From NCBI GenBank assembly GCA_017608505.1, contig JAFCFT010000007.1, positions 1 through 51,782 on the forward strand: DNA of 51,782 nucleotides, read 5' to 3'. A program made the position numbers and the translations under genes. Under the pieces are notes generated by a model. It was not told where the DNA came from. It saw only the letters and a list, made by a program, of their open reading frames with translations, and ran no database searches. Source of the DNA: Candidatus Parvarchaeota archaeon (GTDB lineage Archaea; Nanobdellota; Nanobdellia; WJKC01). Positions 40,083-48,305 of the stretch are shown piece by piece; position 1 is the stretch's first letter; each line of letters starts with the position of its first letter.

Positions 40083-40346
40083 TCAGGCCAAATCCTGCTC
40101 GTCGATGACGACAAAGTCGCCGACAGCGACTACGCTGCTAAATGGGATTTGCACGCCGCCATTTTTTGTTTTTTCTAAATCAAAAGTGCTTGCGTACGTT
40201 GTAGGATTGTTTGAAATTAAGTATATTAATTCGCCTGTTCTGGTTTCAAATACTATGTCATCGACTTTGCCAAAAGTCTTGCCAGTTTTGCTGACAATTG
40301 TTTTTCCAACAATTTTTTTGGAAGGTATTCGCTCTTCCTTGCTCAT
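40083..40346 (-). CDS. PRC-barrel domain protein
   Basis: An 87-residue single PRC-barrel. The fold pattern is clear: IVGKTIVSKTGKTFGKVDDIVFETRTGELIYLI in two hairpins, then VQIPFSSVVAVGDFVVID. Archaeal proteins of this size relate to CdvA-type, RimM-like and stand-alone PRC-barrels, some linked to cell division or to RNA processing. The start is an ATG with TATA-like TTATATTCTTG upstream. No partner gene is evident. Confidence 0.85.
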   Translation of the reverse strand: MSKEERIPSKKIVGKTIVSKTGKTFGKVDDIVFETRTGELIYLISNNPTTYASTFDLEKTKNGGVQIPFSSVVAVGDFVVIDEQDLA

Positions 40347-40412
40347 AAAGAAAATAAATCCAAAACAAGAATATAAATCTATTGGTTATAGGATTGATAT
40401 TATAGAGTAAAT

Positions 40413-41108
40413 TCATAAGTTAAGGTGGTACGCATAAAATATCAGGACTACAAATACTACGAGGGCTATTATTAGGCTCACAAGCCAGCTTACAAGCGGA
40501 AGGAGTATTGAAAGAGTGACAGATGTTCCGATTATTGATAGCCAGGCAATTCTAGACCAAATAAAGACTTTGCTCCCGTCTAATGGCGGGAATGGCAAGA
40601 GATTGAATATTGCAAGCATTAAATTAAGATTCATAGATAATGAAGCCAATTCTGAAAATGGAGCGAATATAGAGCTTATAAGAGCAATCACTAGGTTTGC
40701 AACAGGCCCGCTTGCGCTTATAATTCCTGCCTCCTCAAGACTTAAAGAAACGTATCTGTAGCCTAAGCGCGTTGGGTAAAAAGTGCTTATGCTTACGTAC
40801 CCTAATGCTGCAAAAATAAGATTTCCGCCAGAAAGAAGGAAAACAGCAAGGCTTATAATTACGCCTTGAGGCCATAAGACATATTCTGCTTTTAAGTCAT
40901 AGCGGATAGCTACGAACTTGTGCGCAAGCTCGTGTCCAATAAAAGCAAGCCCTACTATTAGGCAGGACACAAGCCAATTTGCAAGAAATGACAAGACGAA
41001 TTCTGTTACAAAAACCCTTAAATAAAATGAAAACAAAAAGCCTAAGACTGCGACGCTTATGAGCAAGTCGCGGATTTCTTTTTTAGAAAAATATTTTTCT
41101 TTTTTCAA
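40413..41108 (-). CDS. Site-2 protease family membrane peptidase (M50)
   Basis: A 231-residue membrane zinc protease. HELAH (in FIGHELAHKFVAIRY) gives two zinc His and the catalytic Glu; the third ligand is in LLPFPPLDGSKV. TM helices surround both. ATG 41177 would overlap the upstream gene by 73 bp; the TTG at 41108, inside TTGA shared with the stop of the DUF457 gene, is preferred. A second M50 gene (41821-42330) has a 24-nt identical DNA stretch over ELAHKFVA. Substrates unknown; such enzymes cut membrane proteins or regulators. Confidence 0.82.
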   Translation of the reverse strand: MKKEKYFSKKEIRDLLISVAVLGFLFSFYLRVFVTEFVLSFLANWLVSCLIVGLAFIGHELAHKFVAIRYDLKAEYVLWPQGVIISLAVFLLSGGNLIFAALGYVSISTFYPTRLGYRYVSLSLEEAGIISASGPVANLVIALISSIFAPFSELASLSMNLNLMLAIFNLLPFPPLDGSKVFIWSRIAWLSIIGTSVTLSILLPLVSWLVSLIIALVVFVVLIFYAYHLNL

Positions 41109-41824
41109 GCAATCAACCTCACATACTTGATATTGTTTATTTCTGGTTCGCCAAATTCTGTTGTATAAGTTCCACATAAGTAGATAAGGTCGCCTTTTCT
41201 TAAATCATTTTCCAAAATCCACGAGCCTTTGAATATTTTAATGCTTTCATTTTCGTTGCAGAGCATGAAAACTTGATATGTGTTGCCGCTCCTTGAAGTG
41301 TATGTGCTTATGTCTGAGCAAATTGTGCCAGTGCAACATACATTTGCTGGATTGATTGCTAAAAGCACAATCCATGCTGTTACGAATGCAAAAAAAGCTT
41401 TTAGCGCTGCGCCCTTGCGCAGGCTATTTAAGTACTTTATTATTGAGTTTTTGTTATAGTAAACGACAAGCATTAGCGCTATGATGAATATGTTTGCAGG
41501 CGCATAACTTGCGCTTACTAAGTTAAGGCTAAAGTATATGTCTATAGGCCAAAAGAGTTGTATTCCCATGATTGTAAGCGAATCAAGAAACAAGTGCGAT
41601 ATGAGGCCCATAAACAAGGAGAACCCTATGCGCTTATTGAATATTTTATATACTATAAAGCTGGATGTTAGTGCAAAGAAAAGAGAATGCGTAAAGCCTC
41701 TGTGTGGAAGGCCTATTAGAAAATCTATGTCTGGGATTATGGCGCCAAGCACTACTAAGGGCGCATTAAGCAAAAAAATTTCTCCAAGCACAAGCCCTGT
41801 TATCGCATGCGTTAGGCTTATCAT
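41105..41824 (-). CDS. DUF457-type metal-dependent hydrolase with C-terminal domain
   Basis: A 239-residue membrane protein. The first 130 residues match the DUF457/YdjM group of membrane-bound putative hydrolases: THAITGLVLGE, PDIDFLIGLPHRGFTHSL, ISHLFLDSLT and GIQLFWP. The His and Asp residues are likely metal ligands. From about residue 155 a small beta-rich domain follows (GNTYQVFMLC; LRKGDLIYLCGTYT), possibly an OB-fold. It sits between two M50 proteases with 4-bp overlaps on either side, so the three are translated together. Confidence 0.75.
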   Translation of the reverse strand: MISLTHAITGLVLGEIFLLNAPLVVLGAIIPDIDFLIGLPHRGFTHSLFFALTSSFIVYKIFNKRIGFSLFMGLISHLFLDSLTIMGIQLFWPIDIYFSLNLVSASYAPANIFIIALMLVVYYNKNSIIKYLNSLRKGAALKAFFAFVTAWIVLLAINPANVCCTGTICSDISTYTSRSGNTYQVFMLCNENESIKIFKGSWILENDLRKGDLIYLCGTYTTEFGEPEINNIKYVRLIA

Positions 41825-42330
41825 AAGTATCTTAATGCGCTGATTGCATTGTACCCGTCTGTTCCTGGGATTGGAATCATGTTGAATATCGCAAGAAGCA
41901 TGTTAATCCTCATTAACGAATAAATAAGTTGCGCGTTTTCATAAACAAAGTCCATGTGTGAAAAATAACGCAAGAGTACGAACGAAATCACATATATGCT
42001 TAAGTTTGTAAGAGGTCCTGCAAGGGCAGTTAATGCAAAGCCTAATGGGTCGCTTCCGCTAATGCTTACATATGCAGGAATGAAAAATAATGGCAGACCC
42101 ATTATTCTAAATAAAAACCCTATGCCTAGCCCCCAGATGTTTGCATGATACACTGCTCTAAACCCAAAACTTAAAGCTACGAACTTGTGCGCAAGCTCAT
42201 GAAACACTATTGAAAATGTTGAGATAATTGCTGCTTGCTTATATCCGCGCCCGCCAACATACGGCTTAAGTATGTAACTTACAGCAACAATTGTAATTAA
42301 AATTTCAATTATTTCTAAAATTGTAAACAT
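41821..42330 (-). CDS. Site-2 protease family membrane peptidase (M50), short
   Basis: A 169-residue M50 protease. HELAH in VFHELAHKFVAL gives zinc-binding His and catalytic Glu; the third ligand is Asp in IPIPGTDGYNAI. Three to four TM helices are predicted, fewer than the paralogue at 40413. It is the first gene of a coupled trio (M50, DUF457, M50). A TATA-like sequence near 42360 precedes it. Role unknown. Confidence 0.82.
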   Translation of the reverse strand: MFTILEIIEILITIVAVSYILKPYVGGRGYKQAAIISTFSIVFHELAHKFVALSFGFRAVYHANIWGLGIGFLFRIMGLPLFFIPAYVSISGSDPLGFALTALAGPLTNLSIYVISFVLLRYFSHMDFVYENAQLIYSLMRINMLLAIFNMIPIPGTDGYNAISALRYL

Positions 42331-42418
42331 AATTTCACAGAAAGGACTGCGCGCTTAAAATTATTACGTATTCATACTTTCAATAAGTTTTTAAAGGTTT
42401 GAGATGATAAAAATCATT

Positions 42419-43282
42419 ATGTTTGACGTGTTAAGCGTTGGGAATGCAAACATGGATTTTATAATTAATGGCAATAAACTCCCTAATAAAGAGACTGTCC
42501 CTCTTGTTCTGCCCGGTGGTTCTGCATCAAATTTTGCTGTTGGATGCGCAAAGCTTAAACTAAAAACAGGGTTTGCGGGCTTTGTAGGCAGAGATTACTT
42601 TTCTGAGCAGATATTTAATAATTTTAAAAAGCACGGCATTAAGACATTCATTAAAAGGGTTAATAAGCCTACTGGCATTGTCTTGATTTTTACAAAGGGA
42701 AAGTTCAAAAAAATGATAAGATATATTGGAGCAAACGAGTGCTTAAGGTCCTTTGACTTAAGACCTTATGCAAACAAGACAAAGCATTTGCATCTTGCAT
42801 CTCCTCCGTTAAGTCTCTTAAAGTACTTAAAGCACTTTAAATCAACAAGTGTTGACCCAAAAGGAAGCATATGCATGGTGAAATTTGAAAAATTAAAGCC
42901 TTACTTTAAGCACATTGATGTTTTCCTTCCAAACAGGCTTGAAATTGAAAGAATATGCGGATGCAAATACACAAAAGCAGCTAAAATGATTATTGATGCT
43001 GGATGCAAGCTTGTTGTTGTCAAGAGAAGATGGCACGGATGCTATGCCACTGATGGCAATGAAAAAATAAAATTAAAGCCTTTCCCTATAAAGACATTTC
43101 ACACAACAGGCGCAGGAGAAGCTTTTGGAAGCGCTTTTATTAATGCGTGGCTTCGCGGCCTTGATTTAAAAACAGCATGCCTTCATGGTCTTGCTTCAGC
43201 CCACAAGACTATAAGCAGCATTGGGTCGCAGGACTCAGCAACAATGAGAGAGATTAAAGCAATTATTAAGAGGTATTCTTAA
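42419..43282 (+). CDS. PfkB-family sugar/nucleoside kinase with altered catalytic motif
   Basis: A 287-residue ribokinase-like protein. It shows the first glycine motif VLPGGSASNFAVGCAKLK, GFVGRDYFSEQI, a lid region and the C-terminal signature TTGAGEAFGSAF. In normal members this signature is DTTGAGDAF, where the last Asp is the catalytic base; here it is Glu, and the first Asp is His. The ATP-site residues otherwise look normal. ATG 42419 is taken as start; 42404 is possible. Phosphoryl acceptor unknown, and activity is uncertain because of the D-to-E change. Confidence 0.75.
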   Translation: MFDVLSVGNANMDFIINGNKLPNKETVPLVLPGGSASNFAVGCAKLKLKTGFAGFVGRDYFSEQIFNNFKKHGIKTFIKRVNKPTGIVLIFTKGKFKKMIRYIGANECLRSFDLRPYANKTKHLHLASPPLSLLKYLKHFKSTSVDPKGSICMVKFEKLKPYFKHIDVFLPNRLEIERICGCKYTKAAKMIIDAGCKLVVVKRRWHGCYATDGNEKIKLKPFPIKTFHTTGAGEAFGSAFINAWLRGLDLKTACLHGLASAHKTISSIGSQDSATMREIKAIIKRYS

Positions 43283-43602
43283 AATTTTATTTTGTCGCCT
43301 ATTTTCGTGTTCTTAGCATCCAATAATTCAATAATCCATTTTGCTTTGCTTTTAGGCCAGTAAAATTTCCAGCATTTGCAGTGTTTTCTGTCAACAACTT
43401 TTTTATTCTTGTCAAGCCATAAAACATCAAGCTCTTGAGGCACAAAAAACATGTGGATGCCTGCACCAAGTCTGTCATTAAATTTGTTTTCAAGCACGCA
43501 CGCTTCATCTTTTGTTATTTTGCGGAACATTAAGCCGAACATTGCACTAAAAAAAGCTTTTTTTGCAAGAATCTTTTTTTGCGTTGCGTTTCTAATTATC
43601 AT
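43279..43602 (-). CDS. DUF192 family protein
   Basis: A 107-residue protein resembling DUF192. Matching features are AFFSAMFGLMFRK near the start, a short beta region with MFFVPQELDVLWLDKNKKVVD, and the final WIIELLDAKNTKIGDKIKF (family pattern -vlEl-aG---k-G-kv-f). It has two cysteines near residue 75 (HCKCWKFYWP). It overlaps IPK by 4 bp and the convergent PfkB gene by 4 bp. DUF192 members are often exported, but no signal peptide is visible here. Function unknown. Confidence 0.75.
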   Translation of the reverse strand: MIIRNATQKKILAKKAFFSAMFGLMFRKITKDEACVLENKFNDRLGAGIHMFFVPQELDVLWLDKNKKVVDRKHCKCWKFYWPKSKAKWIIELLDAKNTKIGDKIKF

Positions 43603-44387
43603 TTTAAGTCCACTATAGTGCCTACTTTTTCATCTTTTAAGGCTTTTATGATATTTCCTGGTACAGCGCCGTTTATAATCTGCGCTTTAAGTTTTAAGTT
43701 TAATATTTCCATTATCTTGCCGTACATGCCTCCAGTGACATCTGTGTGGTTTGAGCCTTCTAGGAGCAGTTTGTCAATATTATCCTTGCTAATTCTCTCG
43801 ATCAAAACAGCGTTCTTGTCCTTTTTTGGGTCTGCACTGTAAACGCCTTCAACATCAGTTGCAAAAATCAGTTTTTTGGCATTTAGTCTGCTAGCAAGAT
43901 ATGTCATTATCTGGTCGCCTGAAAGTATTGAACATTTATTTTCTAAGTCATAAGATGGAACGCCGTACAAAACAGGAACCATTCCAACTTCTAATAATCC
44001 TTTAATTACATCTATATCCATGCTTTTAAGCCGTTTGTTTTCCATAATGCTTGAAGCAGAAGCTTGCACAGGAATTGCAGGCATGCCTTTTTTAATCAGC
44101 AAATTGCAAAATATGCTGTTTAACTCGTTCTGTAATCTTTGTGTTTCAGCAAAGCCAAGCAGCTGTTCATGGTTTTTTATGCCTTTGTGGATTCCTGTTC
44201 TTTTTACAATTGGGTGGCCAAAAGAACCTGCTCCGTGGATGATAATTAATGACACATCTTTTAGTTCTTTATAAGCTTCTGACAATTCGCCTGCAATTTG
44301 GTCCATTAGCTCTTCATTAATTTTAGGCATTTCACTGTTTTTGTGCGTTATTAAGCACCCGCCTATTTTAATTAACACCAATTTCAT
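43599..44387 (-). CDS. ipk: Isopentenyl phosphate kinase
   Basis: Phosphorylates isopentenyl phosphate to isopentenyl diphosphate in the archaeal mevalonate pathway. The 262-residue amino-acid-kinase-fold protein has LIKIGGCLIT (N-terminal Lys and glycine loop), LIIIHGAGSFGH (with the catalytic His), GMPAIPVQASAS, VLYGVPSYDLENKCSILSGDQIM and TDVEGVYSADPK, then DVTGGMYGKI. It lies downstream of memo, as in many archaea, but the mevalonate kinase often found between them is absent. Confidence 0.93.
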   Translation of the reverse strand: MKLVLIKIGGCLITHKNSEMPKINEELMDQIAGELSEAYKELKDVSLIIIHGAGSFGHPIVKRTGIHKGIKNHEQLLGFAETQRLQNELNSIFCNLLIKKGMPAIPVQASASSIMENKRLKSMDIDVIKGLLEVGMVPVLYGVPSYDLENKCSILSGDQIMTYLASRLNAKKLIFATDVEGVYSADPKKDKNAVLIERISKDNIDKLLLEGSNHTDVTGGMYGKIMEILNLKLKAQIINGAVPGNIIKALKDEKVGTIVDLK

Positions 44388-44408
44388 AATACGTTTTTTA
44401 ATAAACTC

Positions 44409-45257
44409 CTATTTAAAAATAATGCTTGCGTATCCTACAACATTGCTGTAGTCTCCTGTCACGTCAGCACTTGTCGAATACTTTAAGAACTTGGATTTTG
44501 CATTAAGCAGATTCATTGCATAAAGAAGCGCTGTTATTGCCTTGTACCCGCAAATTGTTGATTCTTCTCCAAGCGCATGGAATTTTTGGGCTTTTAGTTC
44601 TTGTATTAATTTTATTGCTTCCATATCGTGCTCATACATTTCGATTTTCACATTCTTAAACGGCTCGTATCCATAATATGATCCATGATGTGTAAAGTCA
44701 CTGCTTGCAATTATTGTTGCGTCAATTTTACTCAGCGCGCTTCCTAAAATCTTTAATTCCTCAAGCGGCGCGTCGCTTATTACTATTGGAACAATTTTTA
44801 GCTTGTCCCCATACAATTGCTGAAGAAAAGGCAACTGCACTTCTATTGAATGCTCATTAATATGCGCAGTATAATCAGGGTCTTTTTTTACAGCTTCAAG
44901 CAGTTTTAATGCTGCGTCTCTGTCTGTTGCCACGTTGCCAAGCGGTGTTTGCCATCTAATATTGTGCGCAATGCTTATTGTCTCAGTGCGCATGCCCGTA
45001 TGATTTGGTCCTATAATCACAAATGTCCTTGGCTCGTGCTTTGAAAGCTCGTAATATGAATAACTTGCAGTAGCGCCTGAATAAATATATCCTGCATGAG
45101 GGCATATTGCGCCTTTTAAGCACTCTTTGTCGCGCTTCTTGTAAGGAAGCTTTTTTACACCTTCTTTATAACACTTTAAAATAAGCTTTATTAATTCGTC
45201 CTTGTCTTCTGGATAAAATGTCCCTGCAGCAATCGGCTCGCGCGTAAATAAAGGCAT
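44409..45257 (-). CDS. MEMO1 family protein
   Basis: A 282-residue protein of the Memo/AmmeMemoRadiSam-B family. It shows REPIAAGTFYPED, the metal- or active-site-like CPHAGYIYSG, IGPNHTG, EHSIEVQLPFLQ, IASSDFTHHG and STICGYKAI. The fold is like extradiol dioxygenases. The exact reaction is debated; eukaryotic Memo binds copper. It is often in an operon with the IPK and uS2 genes in archaea, a layout kept here except for the LRR gene between uS2 and Memo. Confidence 0.93.
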   Translation of the reverse strand: MPLFTREPIAAGTFYPEDKDELIKLILKCYKEGVKKLPYKKRDKECLKGAICPHAGYIYSGATASYSYYELSKHEPRTFVIIGPNHTGMRTETISIAHNIRWQTPLGNVATDRDAALKLLEAVKKDPDYTAHINEHSIEVQLPFLQQLYGDKLKIVPIVISDAPLEELKILGSALSKIDATIIASSDFTHHGSYYGYEPFKNVKIEMYEHDMEAIKLIQELKAQKFHALGEESTICGYKAITALLYAMNLLNAKSKFLKYSTSADVTGDYSNVVGYASIIFK

Positions 45258-45309
45258 TAATACTTTTAAGAATGGATTTACTTATTAATTTTAGTCCTTT
45301 TTTGTTGCA

Positions 45310-45954
45310 TTACTTCCAATATTCAACTTTAACGCCTTTGTTTTCTAATTCTTTTAGTATTTCTATTGACTCCTCACTTAATGGATTGTTTCTTAAGTCA
45401 ACATACTTTAAATTTGGCAAATTTTCTATTCCATTTACTTCTGTTATTTTATTTCCATATAAATGCAGTCTTTCTAGGCTCTTTAATTCGTATAGCCCTT
45501 TGATATTTTTTATTTCATTGTTATTCAAGTTTAGTGTTTTTAACATGCCAAGACCATTAAGCTTGCCCACTTTTTTTATTTGATTGCCTAGCAAGTACAA
45601 GTATTCTAAATTACATAACTTATTTAATCCTTTAACACTCTTTATTTTATTCCATCCTATGCATAATTTTTTTAGGCCTTTTAGTTTTTTTATTCCTTTA
45701 ATTTTTTCTATTTGATTGTTTATCAAGTCTAATTCTTTTAGTCCCTTAAACATTCCTATGCTCTTTGGTATTGCTTTAAGGCTGTACCCTATAATTCCCA
45801 ACTTTTTTATGCATCCTTTATTAAATGTTATTCCTGCATATTTGTCATGGATGTCTTTTTTGTATTCTTTATATTCGTATAAAGGCACGCCCATTTTTTT
45901 TAATGCTTCTAATTCATGCGCGTATATATCCTTAAGTAGTAGCTCTTCTAACAT
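45310..45954 (-). CDS. Leucine-rich repeat protein
   Basis: A 214-residue protein. After a 60-residue N-terminal part (IYAHELEALKKMGVPLYEYK) come five to six repeats of 20-23 residues of the form L--L-L--N-I--I-GL--L--L--L-L, e.g. GLKELDLINNQIEKIKGI, then LEYLYLLGNQIKKV and LKTLNLNNNEIKNI. The repeats resemble internalin/U2A'-like LRRs. No signal peptide or TM helix is seen, so it is likely cytoplasmic. It interrupts the uS2-Memo order, and its base composition looks slightly AT-richer; it may have been inserted. Partner unknown. Confidence 0.82.
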   Translation of the reverse strand: MLEELLLKDIYAHELEALKKMGVPLYEYKEYKKDIHDKYAGITFNKGCIKKLGIIGYSLKAIPKSIGMFKGLKELDLINNQIEKIKGIKKLKGLKKLCIGWNKIKSVKGLNKLCNLEYLYLLGNQIKKVGKLNGLGMLKTLNLNNNEIKNIKGLYELKSLERLHLYGNKITEVNGIENLPNLKYVDLRNNPLSEESIEILKELENKGVKVEYWK

Positions 45955-45993
45955 TTTCTAGTAATTAATATCTATTAATTTTTAAGTTTTTTC

Positions 45994-46602
45994 TTATGAA
46001 AACTGCTCCAATTTGTACGGAAAGTCTAATTTTTTTGCTTTGCAGTATTCTCTTGCAAGTATGTAGTATATGAGTCCCAAGCTTTTTCTTCCTTTGTTGT
46101 TGCAAGGGACTACAAAGTCCACATTATTTGTGTTGTTGTTTGTGTCGCAGAGCGCAATTATCATGATTCTTGCGCTTAACGCATCTTTTAAGGCTTGTTT
46201 GTCATACCACACGTCATTTATTAAGATGACTTTTGGCTCTACATAATTTTCAAAGTTAGGATTAGTAAGTGTGCCTGGCAAATAGCGCCCTACCATGACT
46301 TTTATACCTGTTGCTTTGTTAAACATCTTGACAGCTTTTTTTGCATTCTCGCGCCTTGCGACAACAAGCAGGTCGTCTGGCTCCAATTTGCTAATGAATT
46401 CAGCAAGAATTCTTAAGCGCTCGTCAATTTGAGAAATATTAAGTATGCTTAGTCCGTCAGGCCTGATATTATAAATGTATTTTGACATGTATTTTGTCTT
46501 TCTGTTTGTGCCTATGTGGATTCCTGCTGAAAGATATGTTTCAAGCGGCACTAGCGTGTTTGCTTCAATTTTCTTTTTAACTGCTTTCTTTTTAGCTGGC
46601 AT
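45994..46602 (-). CDS. rps2: Small ribosomal subunit protein uS2
   Basis: A 202-residue archaeal-type uS2 (close to SA/S0). It shows YLSAGIHIGTNRKTKYMSKYIYNIRPDGLSI, ISQIDERL, VVARRENAKKAVKMF and VPCNNKGRKSLGLIYYILARE, typical of archaeal and eukaryotic uS2. The Lys-rich N-terminus (MPAKKKAVKKK) is an extension. It is 34 bp from rpo6 upstream, with a TATA-like TTTTTAAG at 46626-46633 read on the plus strand; so a separate transcript is possible. Confidence 0.95.
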   Translation of the reverse strand: MPAKKKAVKKKIEANTLVPLETYLSAGIHIGTNRKTKYMSKYIYNIRPDGLSILNISQIDERLRILAEFISKLEPDDLLVVARRENAKKAVKMFNKATGIKVMVGRYLPGTLTNPNFENYVEPKVILINDVWYDKQALKDALSARIMIIALCDTNNNTNNVDFVVPCNNKGRKSLGLIYYILAREYCKAKKLDFPYKLEQFS

Positions 46603-46636
46603 AAAAAAAGAGGGAAAGGGTAAGTATTTTTAAGCT

Positions 46637-46819
46637 TTACTCAACCCTTTTGGCAGGTCTTTCAACAGTTATTGGTATTTTGTTTGCTTCAAGCTCTTTC
46701 ATTGCGATTTCTACTGGGTCCATTATCTTTTTTGATTTCACCAGTATTGGCGCGCCCATGCTTATCATTAAAGCTCTTGCGCCAACAATCCTTGCAATTT
46801 CGTATTTAGTGTATTTCAT
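46637..46819 (-). CDS. rpo6: RNA polymerase subunit Rpo6 (RpoK)
   Basis: A 60-residue RNA polymerase subunit matching archaeal RpoK/Rpb6: [24 protein letters not shown], then [22 protein letters not shown]. This is the whole conserved core; no N-terminal extension is present. It has its SD (GGTGA) within the end of rrp42 and overlaps that gene by 4 bp (ATGA), so it is translated from the exosome message. Confidence 0.94.
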   Translation of the reverse strand: MKYTKYEIARIVGARALMISMGAPILVKSKKIMDPVEIAMKELEANKIPITVERPAKRVE

Positions 46820-47589
46820 TTGACTTCACCCAATGCTTTCTCAATAGTTTTCCTTAATTTAAAAGTGTTGTCTATTATTGAAAACACCTCTTCTTCTGTA
46901 AATCCTCCTGTGCCGCTTTTTTGGAGCGCATTAATTCTGTCTTTTCCGCTTACAGACACAGCAAGCCTTGCATCCATCACCTTTTCTTCTTCAAGACTTG
47001 GGTCTGCCATTATTTTGTCTCCTATTTTTACAAAAGTTAATGTAATGGGCTCTTTTGTAAGCGGCAGTTTCTTGTTAGTGAGTTTGCCTGTTGGTTTCCC
47101 ATTTTCATCAACTTTTGGTATTCTTGCATTCTTTAATGCTGCCAGCGCTCCAAGCGCTCCTGCATCAATTAAATTTCCTGCATGATTTAGCGGATACAAG
47201 TCTATGAAAACCATCCACACTTTTTCTCCTTCTTCAATGCACAGTTTTTCTAAGTCAATCATTTTTGTTTCTCTGATTCCCCTGTCAATTGTTCTTGCAA
47301 TCTCTATTATTTCAGGTGGCGGCGGTCCTGATTCGAAGTCAGGATGCGCTAATTGCGTTGCTTCCATGTTCACCATTAATGTCCCTTGATTTGGTGTGTC
47401 AGGGAATGGAGTTCCAATTTCTAATTTGACTCCTGCAAGCATCTTAGTATTTCCAATTTGAACTAATGCTGAGCCTTCTGCTTTTTTTGCAACACCCACT
47501 TCGACTTTTATTGGTTTTCTTATGTCAAGGAATCCTCTTCCGTCAAGCCTTAGTCCGCTCTTTGCGAGCTCTATTATGTATTCTTTCAT
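46816..47589 (-). CDS. rrp42: Exosome complex subunit Rrp42
   Basis: Non-catalytic RNase PH-type subunit of the archaeal exosome, pairing with Rrp41 in the hexameric ring. The 257 residues include [67 protein letters not shown] and [26 protein letters not shown]. The start follows an SD (GGGAGTGATG) embedded in the end of rrp41. No Asp catalytic pair is expected. Confidence 0.95.
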   Translation of the reverse strand: MKEYIIELAKSGLRLDGRGFLDIRKPIKVEVGVAKKAEGSALVQIGNTKMLAGVKLEIGTPFPDTPNQGTLMVNMEATQLAHPDFESGPPPPEIIEIARTIDRGIRETKMIDLEKLCIEEGEKVWMVFIDLYPLNHAGNLIDAGALGALAALKNARIPKVDENGKPTGKLTNKKLPLTKEPITLTFVKIGDKIMADPSLEEEKVMDARLAVSVSGKDRINALQKSGTGGFTEEEVFSIIDNTFKLRKTIEKALGEVK

Positions 47590-48305
47590 TCTTCATCACT
47601 CCCTTTGTATCTTGCTTTTAAGACCTCTTCTTGCTTTTTTACAAGGTCTTTGCACTTTTCCATAGCCATTTTAAGTGCTTTTTTAAAGTCAGCAAAACTT
47701 ATGTCGCCGTCTAATTGGAGACCTGTTATTAATTTTTGTCTTGGAAGATATGTTATTGGTATATCTGTTGCTCCTTTTGGCCAATCTTCTTCTTCTTTTG
47801 TCAAGTCAAGAACTATTAGGTCTCCTATTGCTCCTGCTGATATGCTTCCAGCAAGCTCTTTCATTTCTATTCCAGCATCTGCTAAAGCAAGGCTTGCAGC
47901 ACATATTCCTGCGCACCTTGTTCCTGCATCAGCTTGCGGAACTTCAACAAAGACGTCAATGACTAATTTTGGATACTTTTCTAAAAATACGCACTGACTT
48001 AGCGCATTTGCAATGACAAGGCTTAATTCAGTGTCTCTTCTTGTAGGCGCAGGCCTTTTTCTTTCAGACACGCTGAAGCTCATTAAGTTGTATTTGCACC
48101 TAAGCATGCCTTTATTGGGGTCTTGCAAGAATCGCGGATGCAATTCTCTTGGCCCATAAACAGCTGCAATTGCTTCTGTGTTTCCTATTTTGAATTTAGC
48201 GCTTCCGTCAGCATTCTTAATTACTCCTAGTTCATATGAGATTTCTCTTATTTCGTCAGGTTTTCTTCCATCAGGCCTTTTAATCTTTTTTCCAGCCATC
48301 TTCAT
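47586..48305 (-). CDS. rrp41: Exosome complex subunit Rrp41 (catalytic RNase PH)
   Basis: Catalytic 3'-5' phosphorolytic subunit of the archaeal exosome. The 239-residue protein begins KRPDGRKPDEIREI and contains GNTEAIAAVYGPRELHPR, CKYNLMSFSVSERKRPAPTRRD, ADAGTRCAGICAASLALADAG and KEEEDWPKGATDIPI, which carries the catalytic-site aspartates. The ORF overlaps the rrp4 end by 26 bp from ATG 48305, or 20 bp if M3 (48299) is used. Order Rrp4-Rrp41-Rrp42 is the usual one. Confidence 0.95.
   Translation of the reverse strand: MKMAGKKIKRPDGRKPDEIREISYELGVIKNADGSAKFKIGNTEAIAAVYGPRELHPRFLQDPNKGMLRCKYNLMSFSVSERKRPAPTRRDTELSLVIANALSQCVFLEKYPKLVIDVFVEVPQADAGTRCAGICAASLALADAGIEMKELAGSISAGAIGDLIVLDLTKEEEDWPKGATDIPITYLPRQKLITGLQLDGDISFADFKKALKMAMEKCKDLVKKQEEVLKARYKGSDEE

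Noticed and set aside
40912..42198. Mobile element implied by the 24-nt identity between the two M50 genes
   Set aside because: The identical stretch lies exactly on the catalytic ELAHKFVA codons, so paralogy explains it without a mobile element.
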